Shown: in pieces, positions 36,605-47,437 of the stretch | Position numbering within the stretch: the first letter of the stretch is position 1 | How the letters are laid out: the number at the start of each line of letters is the position of its first letter | NCBI GenBank assembly: GCA_902510475.1 | Contig: CABXCC010000006.1 | Location: 1 to 56,151 of the forward strand | DNA from: an uncultured Bacteroidota bacterium | Lineage (GTDB): Bacteria; Bacteroidota; Bacteroidia; Flavobacteriales; Flavobacteriaceae | Length of the DNA stretch: 56,151 bases | Direction of reading: 5' to 3' | Program-made: the position numbers and the translations under genes | Notes under the pieces: model-generated | Seen by the model: only the letters and a program-made list of their open reading frames with translations | Told to the model about the DNA's origin: nothing | Database searches by the model: none

Positions 36605-37496
36605 TTATCATAATCCTGTTTTGCTAAGAGAATCTATTAAGGGGTTAAATATTAATAATGAAGGGATTTATGTTGATGTAACATTTGGAGGAGGAGGTCA
36701 TAGTAAAGAGATTTTAGAAAATCTTTCAGAAAAAGGAAACCTGATTTCATTTGATCAAGATCCAGATGCGATCACAAATATTTTTGAAGATAAAAGATTT
36801 CATTTCATAAATGAAAATTTTACATACATGAAAAAATTTTTAAAAAATATAGGATTTGATAAGGTTGACGGAATTCTTGCTGATTTAGGAATTTCTTCTT
36901 TCCAAATTAATGAACCTAAAAGAGGATTTTCCTACAGGTATGATTCAAATTTAGATATGAGAATGGATAAAGAAAGTTCAATTGATGCTTTCCATGTGAT
37001 AAACAAATACTCTGAAGATAACTTATCGAATGTATTATTTGATTTTGGTGATTTAAAAAACTCAAAAAGAATCTCAAAAGAGATATGTATTGCAAGAAAA
37101 GAGAAGGAAATTAAGACAACCTTTCAGCTTAACTCTATACTCAAACCCCTTTTTCCAAGTAGTTATTTAAATAAAAATCTTTCAAGAATTTATCAAGCAA
37201 TAAGAATTGAGGTAAACAATGAAATCGATGTTTTAAAATCATTGTTACATCAATCTAGTGAGTTATTAAAACCCGGTGGAAGGCTAGCTATAATATCCTA
37301 TCATTCACTAGAGGATAGGCTTGTCAAGAGGTTTATTAAAACTGGCAGTTTTTCAAACGAAATTGAGAAAGATTTTTATGGAAATTTTTCAGTTCCACTC
37401 AAGAAAATAGGGTCATTGATTTGCCCAAGTTCAGAAGAAATAAAGTCTAATAAAAGATCAAGGAGTGCAAAACTCAGAATAGCTGAAAAAAATTAG
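36591..37496 (+). CDS. rsmH: 16S rRNA m4C1402 methyltransferase RsmH (MraW)
   Basis: A protein of about 301 aa that methylates N4 of C1402 in 16S rRNA. Motifs are 'YHNPVLLRESI', SAM-binding 'DVTFGGGGHSKEIL', 'ADLGISSFQINEPKRGFSY', 'RIYQAIRIEVNNE' and 'ISYHSLEDRLVKRF'. GTG 36588, ATG 36591 and ATG 36594 are all possible starts within the overlap with mraZ. It is the second gene of the dcw cluster. Confidence 0.96.
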   Translation: MMTNNYHNPVLLRESIKGLNINNEGIYVDVTFGGGGHSKEILENLSEKGNLISFDQDPDAITNIFEDKRFHFINENFTYMKKFLKNIGFDKVDGILADLGISSFQINEPKRGFSYRYDSNLDMRMDKESSIDAFHVINKYSEDNLSNVLFDFGDLKNSKRISKEICIARKEKEIKTTFQLNSILKPLFPSSYLNKNLSRIYQAIRIEVNNEIDVLKSLLHQSSELLKPGGRLAIISYHSLEDRLVKRFIKTGSFSNEIEKDFYGNFSVPLKKIGSLICPSSEEIKSNKRSRSAKLRIAEKN

Positions 37497-37499
37497 CCA

Positions 37500-37817
37500 A
37501 TGAAGAATAAGATTATAAATATAATTAGAGGATCATTTTTAGTTGATGAAAAATCTACCTCTAATTGGCTTTATATATTTCTTTTTTTGGTCTTATCAAT
37601 TATTATGATTTCATCATCCCATTCGGTTGATAAAAAAGTATATGAAATTGCAGCACTCAATGAACAAATTAAATCGTTGAGGTCTGAGTTTGTAGATACC
37701 AGAACGTTACTAATGACCCTAAAAATGGAGTCAACAGTAAAGAATAGACTATTTGAAAAAGGAATAAAAACATCCAAAAAACCACCCGTTAAAATTGTAA
37801 TAAATGTCAGTAACTAA
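37500..37817 (+). CDS. ftsL: FtsL-like division protein
   Basis: A 105-aa bitopic protein: a short cytosolic N terminus, one membrane helix (about residues 24-41) and a periplasmic coiled coil with a heptad-like 'VYEIAALNEQIKSLRSEF'. Sequence is poorly conserved, as is usual for FtsL; position between rsmH and ftsI and the topology make the call. It links FtsQ to the FtsWI synthase. It overlaps ftsI by 14 bp. Confidence 0.85.
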   Translation: MKNKIINIIRGSFLVDEKSTSNWLYIFLFLVLSIIMISSSHSVDKKVYEIAALNEQIKSLRSEFVDTRTLLMTLKMESTVKNRLFEKGIKTSKKPPVKIVINVSN

Positions 37818-39798
37818 AAAAAATATAACAACAAGACTCTATGTAATAAGCTTAATGCTTATTGTTGTTGTATTTGCTGTCATTTTTAAATTAATAGACT
37901 TACAATTTTTTCAAGGTGACCATTACATAAATATTTCTGAGGAGAGAGAATTTAAAAATATTGAAATACCTGCAAACAGAGGAAATATTTATTCAGATTC
38001 TGGAAAACTACTGGCTAGTTCAGTGCCTAAATATAATATACGATTTGACGCATTAGCACCATCCAAAAAGAATTTTGAGAAGTATGTTGATGTTCTAGCA
38101 GCTGAATTATCAAAATATTTTGATAAGCCATCTGAATTTTACTCAAATAAGTTAAGGCAAGCCAGACAAGATAAAAACAGATACCTGTTAATTGCTAGAA
38201 ATCTAGGATATCTAGACTATAAAAAATTTAAGGAATTCCCATTATTTAATCTTGGTGGATACAAGGGAGGGCTTATTAGTGAACAATATACAAAACGTGA
38301 TTATCCTATTGGCGGGATTGCTCAAAGAACAGTGGGTTATGAAAGATATGATGACTTTGGCAATGCAATGCGTCCAGGATTGGATGGAGCCTTTGGACCT
38401 AAATACTTAAAAGGTGAAAATGGGATAAGATTTTCTCAAAAAATTGGTCTTGGCCAATGGAAGCCAGTATTAGATTATAATGAGAAAGAACCAAGGGATG
38501 GGTATGATTTGCATACAACTTTAAATATAGAAATTCAAGATGTTGCCCATCATGCACTTTTAAAACAACTTGAATTTTATGAGGCAGAGCACGGAAGTGT
38601 TGTAGTTATGGAAACTAAAACAGGGGAGATTAAGGCAATTTCAAATTTAGGAAGAACTACAGAAGGAAAATATTATGAAAAATTAAATTATGCTGTAGGC
38701 GAGTCTCATGAACCTGGATCGACATTCAAATTAATGGCAATGGTAAGAGCTATAGAGGACAAGGTTATAGATACTTCTGATATTATTGACACAAAGAGTG
38801 GAATCTTGAGTTTTTATGGTAGAAAAGTAAGAGATTCCAAAAAAGGGGGGTACGGAAAAATTTCTGCCGCAAGAGCATTCGAAGTTTCATCTAACACAGC
38901 ACTAGTTCAAATTATTAATGACAACTACAAAGAAAACCCTGAAAAATTTGTAGAAGGATTATATGATATGAAAATTAATGAGCCTTTAGGTTTACCGATT
39001 TTAGGAGAGGGTAATCCAGTTTTTACACATCCTAGTGATAAAATAAATTGGGATGGTTTGGATCTACCATGGATGGCATTCGGGTATGGTATTTCATTAA
39101 CTCCATTACAAACTTTGACATTTTATAATGCAATAGCTAATAATGGAGTGATGGTAAAGCCAAGGTTTATTAATCAAGTAAAACAATTTGATCAAGTTAT
39201 CGAACAATTTAACACTGAGATAATCTCTGAATCAATATGCAGTATCGAAACAATTAATGTGGTAAAAAATATGATGAAAAATGTTGTTGAAAAAAAACAT
39301 GGTACAGCACATAATATTTATTCTGAAGATTTTTCAATGGCAGGAAAAACAGGTACTTGTCAAACGGAATACTGGAAATCATCTGGTTTATATATCTCTT
39401 CTTTTGCCGGTTATTTTCCTGCAGATAAACCAAAATATTCATGCATTGTAGTTATTCATAAACCCAATAAATCTAAGGGATATTATGGTAATGTAGTGGC
39501 AGCACCTGTTTTCAAAGAGATAGCACAAAAAATATATTCTGAAATCCCCTCTGTTGAAATATTTAAAAGAGATGATTTTGATTGGAAAAGTAAAAGTATT
39601 GATTCCACAGTCTTAACCCAATTAGAAAATATGATCATGCCTGACCTGAGTGATTATGAATTAATGGATGTAATTCCACTCTTAGAAAATATAGGATGTA
39701 AAGTTTTAGTTGAGGGTTATGGAAATAAGATTAGACAATCTGTTAGGGCAGGATCAACAATTAATAAAGGACAAACGATAAAAATAAAATTGATTTGA
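37804..39798 (+). CDS. ftsI: Division-specific transpeptidase FtsI (PBP2/3) with PASTA-like tail
   Basis: A 664-aa class B penicillin-binding protein that cross-links septal peptidoglycan. It has an N-terminal membrane helix (about residues 11-32), dimerisation region ('IPANRGNIYSDSGKLLASSV') and transpeptidase domain with Ser306-x-x-Lys309 ('EPGSTFKLM'), Ser362-Ser-Asn364 and Lys515-Thr-Gly ('AGKTGTC'). The last 60 residues ('MPDLSDYELMDVIPLLENIG') form one PASTA-like domain. The stop overlaps the murE TTG start. Confidence 0.95.
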   Translation: MSVTKKNITTRLYVISLMLIVVVFAVIFKLIDLQFFQGDHYINISEEREFKNIEIPANRGNIYSDSGKLLASSVPKYNIRFDALAPSKKNFEKYVDVLAAELSKYFDKPSEFYSNKLRQARQDKNRYLLIARNLGYLDYKKFKEFPLFNLGGYKGGLISEQYTKRDYPIGGIAQRTVGYERYDDFGNAMRPGLDGAFGPKYLKGENGIRFSQKIGLGQWKPVLDYNEKEPRDGYDLHTTLNIEIQDVAHHALLKQLEFYEAEHGSVVVMETKTGEIKAISNLGRTTEGKYYEKLNYAVGESHEPGSTFKLMAMVRAIEDKVIDTSDIIDTKSGILSFYGRKVRDSKKGGYGKISAARAFEVSSNTALVQIINDNYKENPEKFVEGLYDMKINEPLGLPILGEGNPVFTHPSDKINWDGLDLPWMAFGYGISLTPLQTLTFYNAIANNGVMVKPRFINQVKQFDQVIEQFNTEIISESICSIETINVVKNMMKNVVEKKHGTAHNIYSEDFSMAGKTGTCQTEYWKSSGLYISSFAGYFPADKPKYSCIVVIHKPNKSKGYYGNVVAAPVFKEIAQKIYSEIPSVEIFKRDDFDWKSKSIDSTVLTQLENMIMPDLSDYELMDVIPLLENIGCKVLVEGYGNKIRQSVRAGSTINKGQTIKIKLI

Positions 39799-41252
39799 AA
39801 TTAATTAGAGAAATTTTATATAAAGTAGATATAAATCGTGTTTTTGGAAATACCTCTTTGTCTGTAGAAAAAGTTGAGTTTGATTCAGGGCTGGTTACAA
39901 GATCTGACATGTTCGTCGCTATAAATGGAGTAAATTTTAACGGACATGATTATATAAGTAAAGCTATTGAAAATGGTGCTAAGTGTATTATTTGTGAAGA
40001 AATGCCAGAAGATAAAGTTAATGATATTGTTTATATAAATGTAACTTGTTCAAGAGAAGCATTGGCCATTATTTGCTCAAATTATTTTGATAATCCTTCC
40101 TCAAAATTAAACCTTATAGGGGTTACTGGTACTAACGGGAAAACTACGATTACAACTCTTTTATTTGAATTATATAAAAACTTAGGAATTAAATCTGGAT
40201 TAATTTCTACTGTTAAGATTGTAATCGATAAAAACGAATATGAGGCCAATCAAACAACTCCAGATTCTCTTTCGATTAACAGATATTTAAATGAGATGGT
40301 CCTTAAAAATGTAAGGTATTGCTTCATGGAAGTTAGTTCACATGGAATTGACCAAAATAGAATTAAAGGATTAGATTTTAAAGGGGGAATTTATACAAAT
40401 TTAACCCATGACCATCTAGATTATCATAAAACTTTTGAAAGCTACAGAGATGTCAAAAAATCTTTCTTTGACCAACTAGGTAAGTATTCTTTTGCATTAA
40501 CAAACAATGACGATAAAAACGGTTTATTTATGCTTCAAAATACAAAAGCAGCTAAATATACGTATTCACTTAACTCAGTTTCAGATTTTAAAACCAAAAT
40601 TTTGGAATCATCATTTGATGGAATGCTTTTAAAAATTAATAGTTCAGAGGTTTGGAGTAAACTAGTCGGAAGATTTAATGCGTACAACATATTAGCTGTC
40701 TATTCAACCGCTTCGATATTAGGTGTTCCAGAGGACGAGCTTTTGATGTCAATAAGTAATTTACAAGCTGTTGATGGTAGATTTCAGTTTTATAAAAAGA
40801 GTAAAATTACAGCTATCGTTGATTATGCACATACCCCTGACGCACTAGAAAACATTCTTAATTCTATAAACGAAATTAAGTCGATTGACAATAATTTGAT
40901 AACAGTCGTTGGTTGTGGAGGAAACAGAGACAAGTCAAAAAGACCGTTGATGGGTGATATTGCTACTTCACTAAGTTCTAAAGTAATTTTTACAAGTGAT
41001 AACCCTAGAAATGAGGACCCAGAATTAATAATTGAAGAAATGACCAGGGGAGTAAAGCCTTTTCATTCAAACAAATCTATTTCAATTACAAACAGAAAGG
41101 AAGCAATCAAAGCAGCATGTCAGTTTGCTAAATCAAATGATATTATTCTGATTGCGGGCAAAGGACACGAAACCTATCAGGAAATTAAGGGTGTAAAATC
41201 TGATTTTGATGACTTTGATATTGTTAAAAACCTTTTAAATCAAAAAAACTAA
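39795..41252 (+). CDS. murE: UDP-MurNAc-L-Ala-D-Glu--2,6-diaminopimelate ligase (MurE)
   Basis: A 485-aa Mur ligase adding the third residue of the stem peptide. ATP loop '[10 protein letters not shown]', '[18 protein letters not shown]', '[13 protein letters not shown]' and '[14 protein letters not shown]' are present. The specificity motif 'DNPRNEDP' is the DNPR type that selects meso-diaminopimelate rather than lysine. Translation starts at TTG in a 4-bp overlap with ftsI, so it is probably translationally coupled. Confidence 0.96.
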   Translation: MKLIREILYKVDINRVFGNTSLSVEKVEFDSGLVTRSDMFVAINGVNFNGHDYISKAIENGAKCIICEEMPEDKVNDIVYINVTCSREALAIICSNYFDNPSSKLNLIGVTGTNGKTTITTLLFELYKNLGIKSGLISTVKIVIDKNEYEANQTTPDSLSINRYLNEMVLKNVRYCFMEVSSHGIDQNRIKGLDFKGGIYTNLTHDHLDYHKTFESYRDVKKSFFDQLGKYSFALTNNDDKNGLFMLQNTKAAKYTYSLNSVSDFKTKILESSFDGMLLKINSSEVWSKLVGRFNAYNILAVYSTASILGVPEDELLMSISNLQAVDGRFQFYKKSKITAIVDYAHTPDALENILNSINEIKSIDNNLITVVGCGGNRDKSKRPLMGDIATSLSSKVIFTSDNPRNEDPELIIEEMTRGVKPFHSNKSISITNRKEAIKAACQFAKSNDIILIAGKGHETYQEIKGVKSDFDDFDIVKNLLNQKN

Positions 41253-41256
41253 AACT

Positions 41257-42468
41257 ATGCTGTACTATCTTTTTGAATATCTAGAAAATCAATACCAGAT
41301 CCCTGGAGCTTCTTTGTTTACGTATATTTCTTTCAGAGCAGCAGCAGCAGTCATTACATCTTTACTTATTTCTACAATTTTCGGAAGGAAGATTATCAAT
41401 TTTTTGAGAATAAAACAAATAGGTGAATCAATAAGAGATTTAGGACTTTCAGGACAAAATGAAAAGCAAGGGACTCCTACAATGGGAGGTTTAATAATAC
41501 TTCTTTCTACACTTATACCTGTTTTATTATTTGCTAAACTTGATAATATATATATTATTTTATTGATTATTACCCTGTTATGGATGGGAGTAATTGGGTT
41601 TATTGATGACTATATCAAATTATCCAAAAGCAACAAGACAGGCCTTAGGGGAGCTTATAAAATAATAGGTCAAGTAATTCTTGGGGTAGTTGTTGGAGCA
41701 ACACTCTTTTTTCATCCAGAAGTTACTGTCAAAGATCAAGGACCATTTACAGATCAAATACAAGCTATTGATAACCTATCAGAATATAAATCGACTGAGA
41801 CAACCATACCCTTTGTCAAAGATAATGTGTTCAATTATTCAGATTTAATTACCTGGATAGATCCAAGTTTACAATCCTACACATGGATTGTATTTATTTT
41901 TTTTGTTGTACTAATTATTGCAGCTGTTTCAAATGGAGCTAATCTAACAGATGGCTTAGACGGGCTTGCTGCTGGTTCATCTGCAATAATTGTTTTAACA
42001 CTTGGTGTTTTTTCATGGGTTTCTGGAAATATAATTTTTTCTGATTATTTAAATATCATGTACATACCAAGAGTAGGTGAAATTACAATCTTTATTGGAG
42101 CTTTTGTTGGAGCTCTTGTTGGTTTTCTTTGGTATAATACATATCCCGCTCAGGTTTTTATGGGGGATACGGGAAGTTTAACCATCGGGGGGATTATTGC
42201 AGTTATTTCAATTGCCGTAAGAAAAGAATGGTTAATACCACTTATATGTGGAATCTTTTTGATTGAGAATTTATCTGTGATTCTACAGGTATTCTATTTT
42301 AAGTATACAAGAAGAAAATACGGAGTAGGAAAAAGAATCTTTTTAATGTCTCCATTACATCATCATTTTCAGAAAAAAGGATATCACGAAAGTAAAATTG
42401 TCACAAGGTTTTGGATTGTGGGGATTGTACTTGCTATACTATCAATAATAACTCTTAAAATCAGATAA
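41257..42468 (+). CDS. mraY: Phospho-MurNAc-pentapeptide transferase (MraY)
   Basis: A 403-aa polytopic enzyme that transfers phospho-MurNAc-pentapeptide to undecaprenyl phosphate, making lipid I. Signatures: '[19 protein letters not shown]', 'GFIDDYIKL', '[12 protein letters not shown]', 'FMGDTGSL' (catalytic Asp) and '[14 protein letters not shown]'. A longer periplasmic loop near residues 155-195 is usual in Bacteroidota. It abuts murD directly. Confidence 0.97.
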   Translation: MLYYLFEYLENQYQIPGASLFTYISFRAAAAVITSLLISTIFGRKIINFLRIKQIGESIRDLGLSGQNEKQGTPTMGGLIILLSTLIPVLLFAKLDNIYIILLIITLLWMGVIGFIDDYIKLSKSNKTGLRGAYKIIGQVILGVVVGATLFFHPEVTVKDQGPFTDQIQAIDNLSEYKSTETTIPFVKDNVFNYSDLITWIDPSLQSYTWIVFIFFVVLIIAAVSNGANLTDGLDGLAAGSSAIIVLTLGVFSWVSGNIIFSDYLNIMYIPRVGEITIFIGAFVGALVGFLWYNTYPAQVFMGDTGSLTIGGIIAVISIAVRKEWLIPLICGIFLIENLSVILQVFYFKYTRRKYGVGKRIFLMSPLHHHFQKKGYHESKIVTRFWIVGIVLAILSIITLKIR

Positions 42469-43797
42469 TTGAAAAAAATAGTAATTCTTGGTGCAGGTGA
42501 GAGCGGAAAAGGTAGTGCGATACTAGCTAGGAAAAATTCTTATGAAGTATTTGTTTCTGATAACGGCCTGATTGATACGGAAACCAAGAAGAAATTTAAT
42601 GGATTAAATATAGATTTTGAAGAAAACTCGCACGAATTGGCAAAATGTACAGACATAGATTTTGTTATAAAAAGCCCAGGTATTTCTGATGATTTGGAAA
42701 TAATTGATTTTTATCGAAACAACGATATTAAAGTGATTTCTGAAATTGAATTTGCATTTAATTTTTCAAAATCAAAAATTATTGGAATAACTGGAAGTAA
42801 CGGTAAGACAACTACTACAACATTGGTTCACAAATTAATTTCTGATGCAAATATCAGTTGCTCAATTTCAGGAAACATTGGAAATAGTTTTTCGAAAGTT
42901 TGTGAAGATTCTGTTCAGTACAGTACGGTTGAGCTAAGTAGTTTTCAGTTGGATGGTGTGGAGAAATTCAGACCCCATATAGCAATATTAACTGGTATTA
43001 GTCCAGATCATTTAGACAGATATAAAAATTACAATGCCTATATCGAAGCCAAATTTAAAATAACAAAGAATCAATCTGCAAATGATTATTTAATCTATAA
43101 TTCAGATTGTGATGAAACTAATAAATACATAAAGACAAATAATATTAATTCAATATTGCTTCCTTTTTCGATTAAAAAAAAAGTTGATCAGGGAGCTTAT
43201 TATTTAAACAAAGAAATAAATATCATAATTGATAAAAATAAAATAACTATGCCTACAGACAAATTTTTAGTAAAAGGGAATCATAACATAAGAAATGCAA
43301 TGGCTGCCGCTACGGTTGCAAATTTATTAAAGATTCGAAAAGAGACCATTAGAAAAAGTTTAGAGCATTTTCAGGGAGTTGAACATAGGCTTGAGAATGT
43401 TTTAACAATTAATAAGGTAAAGTATATTAATGACTCTAAAGCAACAAATATAAATGCAGCTTATTATGCATTGGAGTCAATGGAATCACCAACTATTTGG
43501 ATAGTTGGAGGGATTGATAAAGGAAATGATTATTCAGAATTGACAAAATTAGTTTCAAAAAAGGTAAAAGCAATTATTTGTTTAGGAGCTAATAATATGA
43601 AAATCATTGATCATTTTGAAAATATTGTTGAATATATTATCGAAACCAAATCAATGAATGAAGCTGTTAGTGCGGCATATAAAGTTTCAACTTCTGGTGA
43701 TACAGTTCTTCTTTCTCCGGCCTGTGCAAGTTTTGATTTATTCGACGATTATGAAGATAGGGGAAGACAATTTAAATCAGCAGTTAGAAAATTATAA
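42469..43797 (+). CDS. murD: UDP-MurNAc-L-alanine--D-glutamate ligase (MurD)
   Basis: A 442-aa Mur ligase. The N-terminal Rossmann-like 'IVILGAGESGKGSAILA', ATP loop 'GITGSNGKTTTT', 'VELSSFQLDGVEKFRPHIAI', 'ISPDHLDRYKNY' and C-terminal 'DSKATNINAAYYALES' identify MurD. TTG at 42469 directly after the mraY stop is the only sensible start; it encodes 'MKKIVILGAGESG'. Its last base is the first base of ftsW. Confidence 0.96.
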   Translation: MKKIVILGAGESGKGSAILARKNSYEVFVSDNGLIDTETKKKFNGLNIDFEENSHELAKCTDIDFVIKSPGISDDLEIIDFYRNNDIKVISEIEFAFNFSKSKIIGITGSNGKTTTTTLVHKLISDANISCSISGNIGNSFSKVCEDSVQYSTVELSSFQLDGVEKFRPHIAILTGISPDHLDRYKNYNAYIEAKFKITKNQSANDYLIYNSDCDETNKYIKTNNINSILLPFSIKKKVDQGAYYLNKEINIIIDKNKITMPTDKFLVKGNHNIRNAMAAATVANLLKIRKETIRKSLEHFQGVEHRLENVLTINKVKYINDSKATNINAAYYALESMESPTIWIVGGIDKGNDYSELTKLVSKKVKAIICLGANNMKIIDHFENIVEYIIETKSMNEAVSAAYKVSTSGDTVLLSPACASFDLFDDYEDRGRQFKSAVRKL

Positions 43798-44993
43798 TGA
43801 ATAAAATTTTAGAAAACATACAAGGAGATAAAACTTTGTGGGCAGTATTATTATTGCTTGCAGGTTTTTCCTTTTTACCTGTATATAGCGCCGCTAGTAA
43901 TCTAGCATATATTTCTGGCGGGGGTAATACAATTGGTTTTCTATTTAAGCATTTTGTTCATTTGTCAGTTGGATTTACTTTTATGTATTTTATTCAAAAA
44001 ATTCCCTATAGATATTTTAGAGGAATTTCAATCCTAATGATACCTGTTGTAATAGTCTTATTATTGTATACATTATTTCAGCCTTCAATTACAGATTCAT
44101 TGACAAATACAAGTCGATGGATAAAAATTCCATTTGTTGGGTTTACTTTCCAACCGTCAACGTTAGCTGGAGTTATTTTAATGATTTATGTTTCTCGATA
44201 TCTTGCTAAAATTAAAGATCAAGAGATACGTTTTGGCAGCTCTATTATCCCTTTGTGGTTTCCAATTTTGTCAATATTAGTATTGATTTTACCAGCTAAT
44301 TTTTCAACCACTGCAATCTTATTTTGCATGGCCATTTTATTGTGTTTTATAGGGGGCTATCCAAAAAGATATTTAGCTGGTATTATTTTCTCAGGCCTTT
44401 TTATATTGACACTATTCATATTGGTTGTCAAGGCATATCCCGGATTATTTCCAAATCGTGTTGATACATGGAAAAGTAGAGTTGAGAATTTTGTAGATAA
44501 AGAAAATTCTAAAGAAAATTATCAAATAGAAAAAGCTAAGATTGCAATAGCAACTGGAGGGGTAAAAGGATTAGGACCTGGTAAAAGTGTACAAAAGAAT
44601 TTTTTACCTCAATCTTCATCAGACTTTATTTTTGCAATAATTGTTGAAGAGTATGGTTTAATTGGTGGACTTTCCATTCTGTTAGCATACTTACTTTTCT
44701 TATTTAGAATAATAATAATTTCTAACAAATCAGAAACTATTTTTGGATCTCTATTGGTGATAGGAATGGGAGTCCCCATAGTCTTTCAAGCATTAATAAA
44801 TATTGGTGTCTCGGTTGAATTATTTCCGATCACTGGTCAACCCTTGCCGTTAATTAGTAGTGGGGGTACATCAATATGGATGACTTGTATTGCAATTGGA
44901 ATCATACAAAGTGTTAAATGTGGATCAACTCAAAATGAGTTAGAGGATAATAATAGTGAAAGTCCATTAGAAATATTAAAAGAGACAATATAA
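43797..44993 (+). CDS. ftsW: Septal peptidoglycan polymerase FtsW
   Basis: A 398-aa SEDS family membrane glycosyltransferase with about ten helices. Family motifs: 'GNTIGFLFKHFVHLSVG', 'SRWIKIPFVGFTFQPSTLAG', 'LPQSSSDFIFAIIVEEYGLI' and 'GQPLPLISSGGTSIWMTC'. It polymerises lipid II at the division site together with FtsI. The acidic C-terminal tail after the last helix (about 20 residues) is cytosolic. Confidence 0.96.
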   Translation: MNKILENIQGDKTLWAVLLLLAGFSFLPVYSAASNLAYISGGGNTIGFLFKHFVHLSVGFTFMYFIQKIPYRYFRGISILMIPVVIVLLLYTLFQPSITDSLTNTSRWIKIPFVGFTFQPSTLAGVILMIYVSRYLAKIKDQEIRFGSSIIPLWFPILSILVLILPANFSTTAILFCMAILLCFIGGYPKRYLAGIIFSGLFILTLFILVVKAYPGLFPNRVDTWKSRVENFVDKENSKENYQIEKAKIAIATGGVKGLGPGKSVQKNFLPQSSSDFIFAIIVEEYGLIGGLSILLAYLLFLFRIIIISNKSETIFGSLLVIGMGVPIVFQALINIGVSVELFPITGQPLPLISSGGTSIWMTCIAIGIIQSVKCGSTQNELEDNNSESPLEILKETI

Positions 44994-46085
44994 ATGGGAA
45001 GAAGTAGAATCATATTTTCTGGTGGAGGGACAGGAGGGCATATATATCCTGCAATTTCAATTGCTAATGAATTAAAAAGTAGAGATAATAATTCTGAAAT
45101 TTTATTTGTTGGAGCAAGAGATAAGATGGAAATGAAAATTGTTCCACAATATGGTTTCGAAATTTTAGGTTTGTGGATTTCTGGATTTAATCGTGGTAAA
45201 ATATTTAATAATTTATTATTTCCTGTAAAGTTATTAGTTAGTGTTTTTCAATCCATAATTCTTATTAAAAAATTTAAACCCGATGTGGTAGTTGGTACCG
45301 GTGGATATGCTAGTGGGCCTACTCTATACATTGCAAACTTTTTTAACATACCTACTCTTATCCAAGAGCAAAATTCATATCCTGGTATAACAAATAAAAT
45401 TCTTTCCAAACGTGTAAATACCATTTGTGTAGCATATAGAAATTTAGATAAATTTTTCCCAAAAGATAAGCTTGTACTTACAGGTAACCCTGTCAGATCA
45501 TCAATTTCTTCAAATGCAGATTATTTTGATAAAGGTATTCGTCATTTTAAACTAGATAGCAACAAAAAAACTTTGCTTGTTATGGGGGGGAGTCTTGGAT
45601 CAAGGGAGATCAATAAATCTATATACTCCATAATTGATTATTTAAAATATCTCAATCTTCAGGTCATTTGGCAGTGTGGAAAGTTATACTATAATCAATA
45701 CAAATCCATGGTAGATTCTGAAAATATAAAATTAGTTGATTTTTTAGACGAAATAAATTTAGCTTTTTCTGTTTCCGATTTTATTATTTCAAGGGCTGGT
45801 GCAAGTTCTGTTTCAGAGTTATCAATAATTGGAAAGCCCGTAATTTTTATTCCTTCCCCAAATGTAGCCGAAGATCATCAATTGAAAAATGCACAGGCGA
45901 TTGTTGAAAATGATGCTGCAATATTGGTTGAAGAAAAGAATTTAGAAAAGGATTTAAAGAATAAGATAAATATGCTTAATTCTTCATCTGAGTTAAGAAA
46001 TAAATTATCTAAAAACATTAAAAAGTTAGCATTTGTTAACGCTACAAATGATATCGTAAATGAAATAAAAAAAATAATGAATTAA
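44994..46085 (+). CDS. murG: Lipid II synthase MurG
   Basis: A 363-aa GT28 glycosyltransferase that adds GlcNAc to lipid I. N-terminal 'FSGGGTGGHIYPAISIANEL', 'GTGGYASGPTLYIAN', 'LIQEQNSYPGITNKIL' and the donor-binding 'ISRAGASSVSELSIIGKPVI' are present. It abuts ftsW and overlaps murC by one base. Confidence 0.97.
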   Translation: MGRSRIIFSGGGTGGHIYPAISIANELKSRDNNSEILFVGARDKMEMKIVPQYGFEILGLWISGFNRGKIFNNLLFPVKLLVSVFQSIILIKKFKPDVVVGTGGYASGPTLYIANFFNIPTLIQEQNSYPGITNKILSKRVNTICVAYRNLDKFFPKDKLVLTGNPVRSSISSNADYFDKGIRHFKLDSNKKTLLVMGGSLGSREINKSIYSIIDYLKYLNLQVIWQCGKLYYNQYKSMVDSENIKLVDFLDEINLAFSVSDFIISRAGASSVSELSIIGKPVIFIPSPNVAEDHQLKNAQAIVENDAAILVEEKNLEKDLKNKINMLNSSSELRNKLSKNIKKLAFVNATNDIVNEIKKIMN

Positions 46086-47437
46086 TGAGTTTAAGTTCTA
46101 AACATAATATTTTTTTAATTGGTATTGGCGGGATTGGAATGAGTGGTCTTGCAAAATATTTCATTGAAAAAAATAAAAATGTGTTTGGATATGATAGAGA
46201 AAAATCAATCATAACGATTGATCTAACAAAAATGGGAGCAAAAATAGATTATAATCTTGAAAATATTACAGTGAAATATAATGCTTTACCAAAAGATGAT
46301 ACCGTTGTTGTTTACACTCCTGCAATTCCCAATAATCATATTCTTTTGAATTATTTTACAAATAATGATTTTGATATTTATAAGAGGGCTGATATTTTAG
46401 AAAACATTTCTAGAAAAAGTAAGTGCATAGCAATAGCAGGTACCCACGGAAAAACGACAACAACATCAATTTTAGCTCACATTATGAAGTGTGCAGATGT
46501 ATCCTTTACTGCATTTGTTGGAGGTATTATGGAAAATTATAATTCTAATTTTTTATACAATGGAGATGAGTTTATTTTGGTTGAAGCAGATGAATTTGAT
46601 AAGTCGTTTTTAAAATTAAATCCGGATTTTGCGTGCATTACCTCTATGGATGTAGATCATTTAGATATATACCGAAATAAGGAAAGTTTATCTCAGGCAT
46701 TTTATGATTTTGCTAATAATATTAAGTTTGGAGGTTTATTAATTACTCATGAAAACCTGGAATTTAACTCTTCTAAGTATGGTGAAAGAAACGATTCCGA
46801 TTATAAAGTATTAAATATAAACTGTAAAAGTGAACTTAGTATTTTTGATTTTGATTCAAAGAAATCAACCATTCAAAATATTAAATTATCATTAACTGGT
46901 CATTATAATGTATTAAATGCTACATGTGCCATTGCATTAGCATTAGAGTTGGGGATTTCTGAAAATCATATTATTAGTTCTTTAATCTCTTTTAAGGGGA
47001 TAAAAAGAAGGTTTTCATATCAAATTGACAATGAAAATATAGTATATATTGATGATTATGCTCATCATCCAGAAGAAATTAACAAGGTTTTTGATTCGTT
47101 AAAGAATATCTATCCAAATGACAAATTAACTGTTATTTTTCAACCTCATTTATATTCAAGAACTAGAGATTTGGCAGAGGATTTTGCAACAGCTTTATCT
47201 CAATTTGATGCTGTGATTCTTTTAGAAATTTATCCAGCCAGAGAAATTCCAATTAAGGGAATTAGTTCAGAATGGTTGTTAAAAAAAATTCATTCTAATC
47301 ATAAAACTATTTCAAGGAAGTCTGACATTTCAGATCATATTAAAAATATAGGATATAGGGTAAACATAACATTGGGTGCTGGTGATATTGCAAACGAAGT
47401 TGAACACATAAAACAAGAACTTGAATATGCGTATTAA
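46085..47437 (+). CDS. murC: UDP-MurNAc--L-alanine ligase (MurC)
   Basis: A 450-aa Mur ligase adding the first stem-peptide residue. Motifs: 'FLIGIGGIGMSGLAKYF', ATP loop 'AGTHGKTTTT', 'EADEFDKSFLKLNPDFACIT', 'DYAHHPEEI' and 'FQPHLYSRTRDL'. It overlaps ftsQ by 11-17 bp depending on which ftsQ start is used. Confidence 0.97.
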   Translation: MSLSSKHNIFLIGIGGIGMSGLAKYFIEKNKNVFGYDREKSIITIDLTKMGAKIDYNLENITVKYNALPKDDTVVVYTPAIPNNHILLNYFTNNDFDIYKRADILENISRKSKCIAIAGTHGKTTTTSILAHIMKCADVSFTAFVGGIMENYNSNFLYNGDEFILVEADEFDKSFLKLNPDFACITSMDVDHLDIYRNKESLSQAFYDFANNIKFGGLLITHENLEFNSSKYGERNDSDYKVLNINCKSELSIFDFDSKKSTIQNIKLSLTGHYNVLNATCAIALALELGISENHIISSLISFKGIKRRFSYQIDNENIVYIDDYAHHPEEINKVFDSLKNIYPNDKLTVIFQPHLYSRTRDLAEDFATALSQFDAVILLEIYPAREIPIKGISSEWLLKKIHSNHKTISRKSDISDHIKNIGYRVNITLGAGDIANEVEHIKQELEYAY